From Streptomyces sp. ML-6 (GTDB lineage: Bacteria > Actinomycetota > Actinomycetes > Streptomycetales > Streptomycetaceae), in the NCBI RefSeq assembly GCF_030116705.1, contig NZ_JAOTIK010000001.1:5794501-5858500 (forward strand): DNA of 64,000 nucleotides, read 5' to 3'. Both the position numbers and the translations under genes were made by a program. Of the stretch, positions 35,857-43,449 are shown piece after piece (positions within the stretch are counted from its first letter, which is position 1; the number at the start of each line of letters is the position of its first letter). The notes beneath the pieces are model-generated. The model was not told the origin of the DNA. It searched no databases and saw only the letters and a program-made list of their open reading frames with translations.

Positions 35857-37541
35857 GCATCGACCCGTACGAGTACGCCTCCGTGCACGGCCCGCGCGCC
35901 GGGGACCGGGTCAGGCTCGGCGACAGCGGGCTGACCGTCCGCGTCGAGTCCGACGCGCAGGCGTACGGCGAGGAGTTCCTCGCCGGATTCGGCAAGACCG
36001 CCCGCGACGGGCTGCACCTCAAGGCCGCCGCCGTCCGCGACACCTGCGACGTCGTCATCAGCAACGTGCTGGTCATCGACGCCGTGCAGGGCATCCGCAA
36101 GGTCTCGATCGGCATCCGCGAGGGCCGGATCTCGGCGATCGGCCGGGCCGGCAACCCCGACACCCTCGACGGCGTGGACGTCGTCGTCGGCACGGGCACG
36201 ACGATCGTCTCCGGCGAGGGCATGATCGCGACGGCGGGCGCCGTCGACACCCACGTCCACCTGCTCTCGCCGCGGATCATGGAGGCGTCCCTCGCCTCCG
36301 GCGTCACCACGATCATCGGCCAGGAGTTCGGCCCGGTCTGGGGCGTCGGCGTCAACTCGCCCTGGGCGCTGCGCCACGCCTTCAACGCCTTCGACGCCTG
36401 GCCGGTCAACATCGGCTTCCTGGGCCGCGGTTCCTCCTCCCACGGGGCGCCGCTGGTCGAGGCGCTCGCGGAGGGCGGGGCCTGCGGATTCAAGGTCCAC
36501 GAGGACATGGGCGCCCACACCCGCGCCCTGGACACCGCGCTGCGGGTCGCCGAGGAACACGACGTCCAGGTCGCCCTGCACAGCGACGGGCTGAACGAGT
36601 GCCTGTCGGTCGAGGACACCCTGCGCGTCCTGGAGGGCCGCACGATCCACGCCTTCCACATCGAGGGCTGCGGCGGCGGACACGTCCCCAACGTCCTGAA
36701 GATGGCCGGTGTGCCGAACGTCATCGGCTCGTCCACCAACCCGACCCTGCCCTTCGGCCGGGACGCCGTCGCCGAGCACTACGGGATGATCGTCTCCGTC
36801 CACGACCTCAAGACGGACCTGCCGGGCGACGCCGCCATGGCCCGTGACCGCATCCGGGCCGGGACGATGGGCGCCGAGGACGTGCTGCACGACCTGGGCG
36901 CCATCGGCATCACCTCCTCCGACGCCCAGGGCATGGGCCGGGCCGGCGAGACGGTGCGCCGCACCTTCGCCATGGCCGGGAAGATGAAGGCCGAGTTCGG
37001 CCCGATGGACGGCGACGGCCCCGACGACGACAACGCCCGGGTGCTGCGCTACATCGCCAAGCTCACCATCAACCCCGCCATCGCCCACGGCCTCGCGCAC
37101 GAGGTCGGCTCCATCGAGACCGGCAAGCTCGCCGACATCGTGCTGTGGCGGCCCGAGTTCTTCGGCGCCAAGCCGCAACTGGTGCTCAAGGCCGGCTTCC
37201 CCGCGTACGGCGTCACCGGCGACCCGAACGCCGCCACCGACACCTGCGAACCGCTCGTGCTCGGACCGCAGTTCGGGGCGTACGGGGCGACCGCCGCCGA
37301 CCTCTCCGTCGCCTTCGTCTCCCGGGCCGCGACCCAGCTCGGGGCGGACTCGATGCCCACCCGCCGGCGCCGCGTCGGGGTGCACGGCACCCGGGGCATC
37401 GGCCCCGGCGACCTCGTGCACAACTCCCGCACCGGAGAGGTCGCCGTGGACGCCCGCAGCGGCCTGGTCACCCTGGACGGCGACCCGCTGCGCTCCGAGC
37501 CCGCCGACTCCGTCTCCCTCAACCGCCTCTACTTCCTCTGA
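35853..37541 (+). CDS. ureC: Urease alpha-like subunit with altered active-site flap
   Basis: A 562-residue metal-dependent amidohydrolase. Nickel ligands of classical urease are kept: HxH in VDTHVHLLSP, the Lys to be carbamylated in GFKVHEDMG, His in ALHSDGLNE, His in HAFHIEGCGGGH and Asp in TSSDAQGMGRAGE. The flap differs. Aligned without gaps from EH(308-309) to RIR, the normal Met-Val-Cys-His-His becomes Val-Ser-Val316-His317-Asp318, so the flap Cys is Val and the second His is Asp. The Trp of HEDWG is Met. It is therefore probably an active hydrolase with changed substrate fit, or a poor urease. Agmatine deiminase follows after 19 bp. Maturation proteins would have to come from elsewhere. 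Confidence 0.88.
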   Translation: MSIDPYEYASVHGPRAGDRVRLGDSGLTVRVESDAQAYGEEFLAGFGKTARDGLHLKAAAVRDTCDVVISNVLVIDAVQGIRKVSIGIREGRISAIGRAGNPDTLDGVDVVVGTGTTIVSGEGMIATAGAVDTHVHLLSPRIMEASLASGVTTIIGQEFGPVWGVGVNSPWALRHAFNAFDAWPVNIGFLGRGSSSHGAPLVEALAEGGACGFKVHEDMGAHTRALDTALRVAEEHDVQVALHSDGLNECLSVEDTLRVLEGRTIHAFHIEGCGGGHVPNVLKMAGVPNVIGSSTNPTLPFGRDAVAEHYGMIVSVHDLKTDLPGDAAMARDRIRAGTMGAEDVLHDLGAIGITSSDAQGMGRAGETVRRTFAMAGKMKAEFGPMDGDGPDDDNARVLRYIAKLTINPAIAHGLAHEVGSIETGKLADIVLWRPEFFGAKPQLVLKAGFPAYGVTGDPNAATDTCEPLVLGPQFGAYGATAADLSVAFVSRAATQLGADSMPTRRRRVGVHGTRGIGPGDLVHNSRTGEVAVDARSGLVTLDGDPLRSEPADSVSLNRLYFL

Positions 37542-37560
37542 CACCCCTCCAGGACACCTC

Positions 37561-38574
37561 ATGACCTTCCGCATGCCGCCCGAGTGGGCCCCGCACGAAC
37601 GCACCTGGATGGCCTGGCCCGGCCCCAACCCCACCTTCGGCACCGGCGCCGAACTGGCCGCGGCCCGCGACGCCTGGGCCACCGTGGCCCGCGCCGTCCG
37701 CCGCTTCGAACCCGTCACGATGGTCGTCGGCCCCGGCCAGGAGGACGGCGCCCGCGCCCTCCTCGGCCCGGACATCGAGCTCGCCGTCCGCCCCCTGGAC
37801 GACGCCTGGATGCGGGACATCGGCCCCACCTTCGTCACCGACGGACGGCAACTGGCCGCCGTGGACTGGACGTTCAACGGCTGGGGCGCCCAGGGCTGGG
37901 CCCGCTGGGAGCACGACCGGCACATCGCCCGCTCCGTCGCCGAACTCGCCGACGTACCCGTGCACGGCTCCCGCCTGGTCAACGAGGGCGGCGCCCTCCA
38001 CGTCGACGGCGAGGGCACCGTCCTGCTCACCGAGACCGTCCAGCTCGGCAAGGAACGCAACCCCGACTGGACCCGCGAGCAGGTCGAGGCCGAGATCCAC
38101 GCCCGGCTCGGCACCGAGAAGGCCATCTGGCTGCCGCGCGGACTGTCCGGCGACTACGGCACGTACGGCACCCTCGGCCACGTCGACATCGTCGCCGCCT
38201 TCGCCCGCCCCGGCACCGTCGTCGTCCACGTCCAGCCCGACCCGGCCCACCCCGACCACGAGATCACCCGCGAGACCGTCCGCATCCTGCGCGGGGCCAC
38301 CGACGCCCGGGGCCGCTCCCTGGAGGTCGTCGAGGTCGAGGCACCCACCGTGCTGAAGGCCGACGGGGAGTGGGTCGACTACTCCTACATCAACCACTAC
38401 CTCTGCAACGGCGGCGTCGTCCTGTGCGCCTTCGACGACCCGCGCGACCAGGAGGCGGCGGAGATCTTCGGCGAACTCTTCCCCGACCGTACGGTGACGC
38501 TCGTCGACGCCCGTACCATCTTTGCCGGCGGTGGAGGCATCCACTGCATCACCCAGCAGCAGCCGAAGGTCTGA
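37561..38574 (+). CDS. aguA: Agmatine deiminase
   Basis: A 337-residue enzyme of the peptidylarginine-deiminase fold that hydrolyses agmatine to N-carbamoylputrescine and ammonia. Catalytic residues are visible: Asp in DAWMRDIGPTFV, Glu in LVNEGGALHVDG, His in GTYGTLGHVDIVAAF and the nucleophile Cys329 in GGGGIHCITQQQP. The N-terminal MPPEWAPHERTWMAWP is characteristic. It lies 19 bp after ureC and 3 bp before the TetR gene, so all are one operon. No N-carbamoylputrescine amidohydrolase (AguB) gene is nearby, which makes the adjacent urease-like enzyme a candidate for the next step; this is inference. Confidence 0.93.
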   Translation: MTFRMPPEWAPHERTWMAWPGPNPTFGTGAELAAARDAWATVARAVRRFEPVTMVVGPGQEDGARALLGPDIELAVRPLDDAWMRDIGPTFVTDGRQLAAVDWTFNGWGAQGWARWEHDRHIARSVAELADVPVHGSRLVNEGGALHVDGEGTVLLTETVQLGKERNPDWTREQVEAEIHARLGTEKAIWLPRGLSGDYGTYGTLGHVDIVAAFARPGTVVVHVQPDPAHPDHEITRETVRILRGATDARGRSLEVVEVEAPTVLKADGEWVDYSYINHYLCNGGVVLCAFDDPRDQEAAEIFGELFPDRTVTLVDARTIFAGGGGIHCITQQQPKV

Positions 38575-38577
38575 AAC

Positions 38578-39183
38578 GTGTCCCCCGCGCCACGCCGTCG
38601 CAACACCGCCCCGCCCCGTGAGGAACTGCTGGCCGCAGCCATGGCCACCATCGCCGAACGGGGGCTCGACGGCCTCACCATGGCCGGGCTCGGCCGCGAG
38701 GTCGGCATGAGCAGCGGACACCTCCTCTACTACTTCCACACCAAGGACGAGCTGCTGCTCCAGACCCTGGAGTGGAGCGAGGGACGGCTCGGCACGCGGC
38801 GGCGCGCCCTGCTCGCGGGGCGGGCGACGGCCCGCGAACGGCTCCACGGATACATCGACCTGTACCTCCCCGACGGCGACCGCGACCCGCACTGGACGCT
38901 CTGGCTGGAGGTGTGGAACCGCTCGCGGGCCGCGGACGACGACGCGCGCGCCCGGCAGGCCGCCATCGAGGACGCCTGGCACCGCGACCTGGTGGCCCTG
39001 GTGCGGGAGGGCATCGCGGGCGGCGAGTTCCGCGCCGTCGACGCCGAACGGTTCGCGACCCGGCTGCGCGCCCTGCTCGACGGCTTCAGCGTCCACGTCG
39101 CGGTCGGCATCCCCGGCACGGGACGTTCCCGGGTCCTCGCCGAGGCGGGGGAGTTCGTCGAGGAATCGCTCGCCGCCCGCTGA
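38578..39183 (+). CDS. TetR-family regulator of the urease/agmatine cluster
   Basis: A 201-residue regulator. N-terminal HTH: MATIAERGLDGLTMAGLGREVGMSSGHLLYYFHTKDELL. The C-terminal half (LWLEVWNRSRAADDDARARQ, then ALLDGFSVHVAVG) resembles BetI-like TetR proteins that sense small cations such as betaine aldehyde. GTG 38578 starts 3 bases after the aguA stop, so it is coexpressed. It probably represses the cluster promoter at 35117-35157 and possibly the transporter gene 98 bp downstream. The ligand is likely to be agmatine or a related compound, by context only. Confidence 0.88.
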   Translation: MSPAPRRRNTAPPREELLAAAMATIAERGLDGLTMAGLGREVGMSSGHLLYYFHTKDELLLQTLEWSEGRLGTRRRALLAGRATARERLHGYIDLYLPDGDRDPHWTLWLEVWNRSRAADDDARARQAAIEDAWHRDLVALVREGIAGGEFRAVDAERFATRLRALLDGFSVHVAVGIPGTGRSRVLAEAGEFVEESLAAR

Positions 39184-39281
39184 CGCGCACCGGCCCGTGA
39201 ACGAAACGCACATAAGTACGCGCGATCGTTGCGCACGGCGCCCTTGTTCAGGCCCTCGCCCGTCGGGCACGGTGGCGGACC

Positions 39282-40616
39282 ATGGGACGAGAGCAGTGGA
39301 AGAAGATCTGGGTCGGCTCGGCCGGCAACATGGTCGAGTGGTTCGACTGGTTCGTGTACGCCACCTTCGCGGTCTACTTCGCGGATTCGTTCTTCCCCGA
39401 GGGCAACGAGACCGCCAACCTGATGAACACCATGGGCATCTTCGCCGTCGGCTTCTTCATGCGGCCGGTCGGCGGCTGGCTGCTCGGCCGGATCGGTGAC
39501 CGCAGAGGACGCAAGGCCGCGCTCACCCTCACCGTCACCCTCATGTCGGCCTCCGCGATCCTCATCGCCGTCGCACCGACGTACGACGTCGCGGGATACG
39601 GCGGCGTCGCCGTCCTGCTGGTGGCCCGGCTGCTCCAGGGCCTGTCCGTCGGGGGCGAGTACGCCGCCAGCGCCACCTACCTCACCGAGGCGTCCGCCCC
39701 CGAACGGCGCGGCTTCGCCTCCAGCTTCCAGTACGTGTCCATGACCGCGGGACAGCTGGTCGGCCTCGGCCTCCAGATCGTCCTGCAACGCAACATGTCC
39801 GAGGCGGCCCTGCACGACTGGGGCTGGCGCATCCCGTTCGTCGTCGGCGCGCTCGGCGCCGGAATCGTCTTCTACCTGCGCCGCAACATGCTGGAGACCG
39901 AGGTCTACGCGGAGTCCGGCGCCGCCGGTCAGGAGGACCGGGGCACCCTGAAGGCGCTGTGGCGGCACCGGCGCGAGGCGCTCCTCGTGATGGCGCTGAC
40001 CATGGGCGGGACCGTCGCCTACTACACGTACACGACCTACCTCACCAAGTTCCTCTCCAAGAGCGCCGGCATGGAGAAGTCCACCGCCTCGCTCGTCAGC
40101 TTCTGCGCCCTGTTCGTCTTCATGTGCCTCCAGCCGCTGGCCGGGATGCTCTCCGACCGGGTCGGCCGCCGCCCGCTGCTGATCGGCTTCGCCATCGGCT
40201 CCACCTTCCTGACCGTGCCGATCATGACCATGCTCAAGCACGCGGGCACGTTCTGGCCCGCCTTCGGACTGGCGCTGCTCGCCCTGGTGATCGTCACCGG
40301 CTACACCTCGATCAACGCCTGCGTGAAGGCGGAGCTGTTCCCGACCGGCATCCGCGCCCTGGGCGTCGCCCTCCCGTACGCCCTGGCCAACGCGCTCTTC
40401 GGCGGCACCGCCGAGTACGTGGCGCTCTGGTTCAAGAAGGCGGGCGTCGAGTCCGGCTTCTACTGGTACGTGGCGGGCTGCGCCGCGGTCTCCCTGGTGG
40501 TCTACCTGACCATGCGCGAGACCCGGGACATCGACCTGGGCCGGATCGGCAGCAAGGACGCGGACCGGGCCGGTGCGCACCGGCCCGGGGCGACCAGCGT
40601 CACCCCCGCGCCCTGA
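39282..40616 (+). CDS. MFS transporter of the metabolite:H+ symporter (MHS) family
   Basis: A 444-residue inner-membrane carrier with 12 predicted helices. MHS features: SAGNMVEWFDWFVYATFAVYF at the start, GRIGDRRGRK in the 2-3 loop, VGGEYAASATYLTEASAPERRG after helix 4 and SDRVGRRPLL in the second half. The family imports small charged solutes with protons (proline/betaine, 2-oxoglutarate, shikimate, citrate). Placed behind agmatine deiminase and its TetR gene, it probably brings in the cluster's substrate. The ribosome site before ATG 39282 is weak (GGTGGCGG). Its 3' end runs into a four-copy tandem repeat. Confidence 0.88.
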   Translation: MGREQWKKIWVGSAGNMVEWFDWFVYATFAVYFADSFFPEGNETANLMNTMGIFAVGFFMRPVGGWLLGRIGDRRGRKAALTLTVTLMSASAILIAVAPTYDVAGYGGVAVLLVARLLQGLSVGGEYAASATYLTEASAPERRGFASSFQYVSMTAGQLVGLGLQIVLQRNMSEAALHDWGWRIPFVVGALGAGIVFYLRRNMLETEVYAESGAAGQEDRGTLKALWRHRREALLVMALTMGGTVAYYTYTTYLTKFLSKSAGMEKSTASLVSFCALFVFMCLQPLAGMLSDRVGRRPLLIGFAIGSTFLTVPIMTMLKHAGTFWPAFGLALLALVIVTGYTSINACVKAELFPTGIRALGVALPYALANALFGGTAEYVALWFKKAGVESGFYWYVAGCAAVSLVVYLTMRETRDIDLGRIGSKDADRAGAHRPGATSVTPAP

Positions 40617-40720
40617 CGGGGGCGACCGGCATCACCCCCGCGTCCTGACCAGGGGCGATCGGCGTCACATCCTGCGCCCTGGCGGGGGCGACCGGCGCCC
40701 GCCCGCATCCTGAGACGGGG
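40587..40720 (+). repeat. Four tandem 32-33 bp repeats spanning the MFS stop codon
   Basis: Units start with GGGGCGAYC at 40587, 40619, 40652 and 40685. The first contains the final codons and the TGA (40614-40616) of the transporter gene; units two and four also contain an in-place TGA. Divergence between units is moderate. Confidence 0.8.
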
Positions 40721-40723
40721 AGG

Positions 40724-40761
40724 GGCACGGAGGCGGCCCTGTGCAAGACTGCCTCCGTGCC
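40724..40761 (+). terminator. Hairpin upstream of the cimA leader
   Basis: GGCACGGAGGC (40724-40734) pairs perfectly with GCCTCCGTGCC (40751-40761) with a 16-base loop. It could end transcription from the MFS gene, or be the first structure of the cimA leader RNA. Confidence 0.6.
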
Positions 40762-40771
40762 TTCGTCCGTC

Positions 40772-40807
40772 ATGATTATCGGCAGCAGGCGCGCCGGTCC
40801 GCAGTGA
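40772..40807 (+). CDS. cimA leader peptide (MIIGSRRAGPQ)
   Basis: An 11-codon frame, Met-Ile-Ile followed by Gly-Ser-Arg-Arg, ending 55 bp before an intrinsic terminator. GTG 40757 in the same frame would give a 16-residue version starting VPSSVMIIG. Two tandem Ile codons upstream of the gene that commits carbon to isoleucine fit an attenuation sensor. No strong ribosome site is visible, which lowers confidence. Confidence 0.55.
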   Translation: MIIGSRRAGPQ

Positions 40808-40862
40808 CCGCCCCGCACCATCACGTGCGACGCGGCCACCGTGCCCCAGACCCGCGCGCAGA

Positions 40863-40888
40863 CCTCTCGCACCCGCGAGGGGTTTTTT
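40863..40888 (+). terminator. Intrinsic terminator in the cimA leader
   Basis: CCTCTCGC (40863-40870) pairs with GCGAGGGG (40875-40882) with one G-U pair, followed directly by TTTTTT and then CGTTTT. It lies 105 bp before cimA and closely resembles the ilvB attenuator terminator at 17153-17186. Confidence 0.8.
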
Positions 40889-40992
40889 CGTTTTCCGGCC
40901 CTCACCTCGGCCGGGCGAGGCGCACGCGGAATGATGGGGGCAAGTGGAGCCAGAACGTCCGGATCCGCTCATCCGACAGGAGTCAGACCAGC

Positions 40993-42600
40993 ATGACCAC
41001 CAAGGCCAAGGCCACCGACGACAGCTTCCACGTCTTCGACACCACACTGCGCGACGGAGCCCAGCGTGAAGGCATCAACCTGACGGTCGCGGACAAGCTG
41101 ACCATCGCCCGGCACCTGGACGACTTCGGCGTCGGCTTCATCGAGGGCGGCTGGCCCGGCGCCAACCCCCGCGACACCGAGTTCTTCGCCCGCGCGCGGC
41201 AGGAGATCGAGTTCGAGAACGCCGAACTGGTCGCCTTCGGCGCCACCCGCAGGGCCGGCGGCAGGGCCGCCGAGGACCCCCAGGTCAAGGCCCTGCTGGA
41301 ATCCGGCGCCCCGGTGATCACGCTGGTCGCCAAGTCCCACGACCGCCACGTGGAACTCGCACTGCGCACCACGCTGGAGGAGAACCTGGAGATGGTCCGC
41401 GACACCGTCTCCTTCCTCCGGGAGCAGGGCCGCCGGGTCTTCGTCGACTGCGAGCACTTCTTCGACGGCTACCGCGCCAACCCCGAGTACGCCAAGTCCG
41501 TCGTCCGCGCCGCCGCCGAGGCGGGCGCCGACGTCGTCATCCTCTGCGACACCAACGGCGGCATGCTCCCCGCCCAGGTCCACGCGGTCGTCTCCACCGT
41601 CCTCGCAGACACCGGCGCCCGGCTCGGCATCCACGCCCAGGACGACACCGGCTGCGCCGTCGCCAACACCCTCGCCGCCGTCGACGCGGGCGCCACCCAC
41701 GTCCAGTGCACCGCCAACGGCTACGGCGAACGGGTCGGCAACGCCAACCTCTTCCCCGTCGTCGCCGCGCTGGAACTCAAGTACGGCAAGAGCGTCCTCC
41801 CCGAGGGCGCCCTCGCCGACATGACCCGCGTCTCGCACGCCATCGCCGAGGTCGTCAATCTGACGCCCTCCACCCACCAGCCCTATGTGGGTGTATCCGC
41901 CTTCGCCCACAAGGCCGGACTGCACGCCTCCGCGATCAAGGTCGACCCCGATCTGTACCAGCACATCGACCCCGCCCTGGTCGGCAACACGATGCGGATG
42001 CTCGTCTCCGACATGGCGGGCCGCGCCTCCATCGAGCTCAAGGGCAAGGAGCTCGGCATCGACCTCGGCGGCGACCGCGAGCTCGTCGGCCGGGTCGTGG
42101 AGCGGGTCAAGGAGCGCGAGCTCAAGGGCTACAGCTACGAGGCCGCCGACGCCTCCTTCGAACTGCTGCTGCGCGCCGAGGCCGAGGGCCGCCCCCGCCG
42201 CTACTTCCGCACCGAGTCCTGGCGCGCCATCGTCGAGAACCGCCCCGACGGCACGCACGCCAACGAGGCGACCGTGAAGCTCTGGGCCAAGGGCGAGCGG
42301 ATCGTCGCCACCGCCGAGGGCAACGGCCCGGTCAACGCCCTCGACCGGGCGCTGCGGGTCGCCCTCGAACGGCTCCACCCGCAGCTCGCCAAGCTGGAGC
42401 TGACCGACTACAAGGTCCGCATCCTGGAGGGCCGCACCGGCACCGAGTCCACCACCCGCGTCCTCATCACCACGGCCGACGGCACCGGCGAATGGTCCAC
42501 GGTCGGCGTCGCCGACAACGTCATCGCCGCGTCCTGGCAGGCGCTGGAGGACGCGTACACCTACGGCCTCCTGCGGGCCGGCGTCGAGCCCACGGAATAA
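40993..42600 (+). CDS. cimA: (R)-citramalate synthase
   Basis: A 535-residue enzyme that condenses pyruvate and acetyl-CoA to citramalate, starting the threonine-independent route to isoleucine. The HMGL-like barrel begins at FDTTLRDGAQREGINLTVADK (metal-binding Asp16, Arg20), and NGYGERVGNANL follows. The C-terminal LeuA-type allosteric domain starts about residue 420. The length and the insertion typical of CimA (SHDRHVELALRTTLEENLEMV) favour CimA over 2-isopropylmalate synthase. The second metal site reads H214-A-Q216-D-D rather than the common HxHND. ATG 40993 has CAGGAG 10 bases upstream. It is preceded by an Ile-codon attenuator, so isoleucine supply should control it. Confidence 0.92.
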   Translation: MTTKAKATDDSFHVFDTTLRDGAQREGINLTVADKLTIARHLDDFGVGFIEGGWPGANPRDTEFFARARQEIEFENAELVAFGATRRAGGRAAEDPQVKALLESGAPVITLVAKSHDRHVELALRTTLEENLEMVRDTVSFLREQGRRVFVDCEHFFDGYRANPEYAKSVVRAAAEAGADVVILCDTNGGMLPAQVHAVVSTVLADTGARLGIHAQDDTGCAVANTLAAVDAGATHVQCTANGYGERVGNANLFPVVAALELKYGKSVLPEGALADMTRVSHAIAEVVNLTPSTHQPYVGVSAFAHKAGLHASAIKVDPDLYQHIDPALVGNTMRMLVSDMAGRASIELKGKELGIDLGGDRELVGRVVERVKERELKGYSYEAADASFELLLRAEAEGRPRRYFRTESWRAIVENRPDGTHANEATVKLWAKGERIVATAEGNGPVNALDRALRVALERLHPQLAKLELTDYKVRILEGRTGTESTTRVLITTADGTGEWSTVGVADNVIAASWQALEDAYTYGLLRAGVEPTE

Positions 42601-42641
42601 CCACCGGGCGGACGGGCCCCGCGCGTCGCCCGGCGCCGCGC

Positions 42642-42774
42642 GGGGCCTGCCGGGAACAACGGGGGACGGGGCCCGTCGGGAACAACGGGGGACGGGGCCC
42701 GTCGGGAGCGGGCGGGGCGCGGGGCCCGTCGGGAGCGGGCGCCGCGCGGGGCCTGCTGGGAACGGACGGGACGC
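42642..42774. repeat. Five tandem 26-27 bp repeats between cimA and a convergent gene
   Basis: Units starting GGGGCCYGYYGGGA at 42642, 42668, 42694, 42721 and 42748. The second and third are nearly identical (…CGTCGGGAACAACGGGG / CGTCGGGAGCGGG…). They fill the space between the cimA stop and the stop of the gene on the other strand. Confidence 0.8.
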
Positions 42775-42778
42775 GGGA

Positions 42779-43261
42779 CTACCCCATGACCTCGCGGGTC
42801 GCGTCGAGGAACGCCGACCGGTTGATCTCCAGGAGGTCCCGCAGGCTCTCGTTGTCGCCGTCGGGCAGTCCGTGCCACACGGTCCGGTTGAGGTCGAGGA
42901 AGTGCGCGTGCGCGACCTCGTGCACGGACGCGGGGAACTGGACGCGCAGGAGGCGGTCCGCGACCCAGAACCGGGACATGACGTCCCGGGCCGTGAGGTA
43001 CCAGTCGTCGGTGTCCTCCCACGCGGACGGCCGGGTGTAGGCGCAGCGCTCGGCCTCCGCCGAGACCTCGATGAACCGCTCCAGCAGCGCCAGCCGTTCC
43101 GCGCGCCGGGTCTCCGACAGCGCGATCCGCTGCCGCTCCTGCTCGGTGCGTTCCGCCGACTGCTGGGTCCGGTGCTGGACGAGGTAGGACAGCACGCCGC
43201 CGAGGGCGACGCCGCCCAACGATATGAGTGACACCCAGACTTGACCTGCCATGGCGGTCAT
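42779..43261 (-). CDS. Small membrane-anchored protein with coiled-coil-like region
   Basis: 160 residues. One N-terminal membrane helix (QVWVSLISLGGVALGGVLSYLV) is followed by a charged helical stretch (HRTQQSAERTEQERQRIALS, continuing to RRAERLALLERFIEVSAEAER) and a mixed C-terminal part. Similar single-helix proteins of ~160 residues are frequent hypothetical proteins in Streptomyces; I do not recognise a named domain. ATG 43261 is used; ATG 43252, three codons in, is possible. It is convergent with cimA, with a tandem repeat between, and lies 188 bp from the divergent TPM-like gene. The function is unknown. Confidence 0.7.
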   Translation of the reverse strand: MTAMAGQVWVSLISLGGVALGGVLSYLVQHRTQQSAERTEQERQRIALSETRRAERLALLERFIEVSAEAERCAYTRPSAWEDTDDWYLTARDVMSRFWVADRLLRVQFPASVHEVAHAHFLDLNRTVWHGLPDGDNESLRDLLEINRSAFLDATREVMG

Positions 43262-43449
43262 CGTTCCACAGTCCGGTTCCCGGTCCGGGCCCTCCGGACA
43301 CTTCCGTCGGTCGGTCGGCCGGCCGGCGCCGCCCGCCGCCCGGCTGGTTACGGACGACACCGGCCGAGGGGGAGGCCCGGCGGGCAGGTCGCGGAACAGG
43401 AGGCCCGGACGACAGCGCACGAGCGTCCCGTCCGGGTTAGCTTCGAAGT

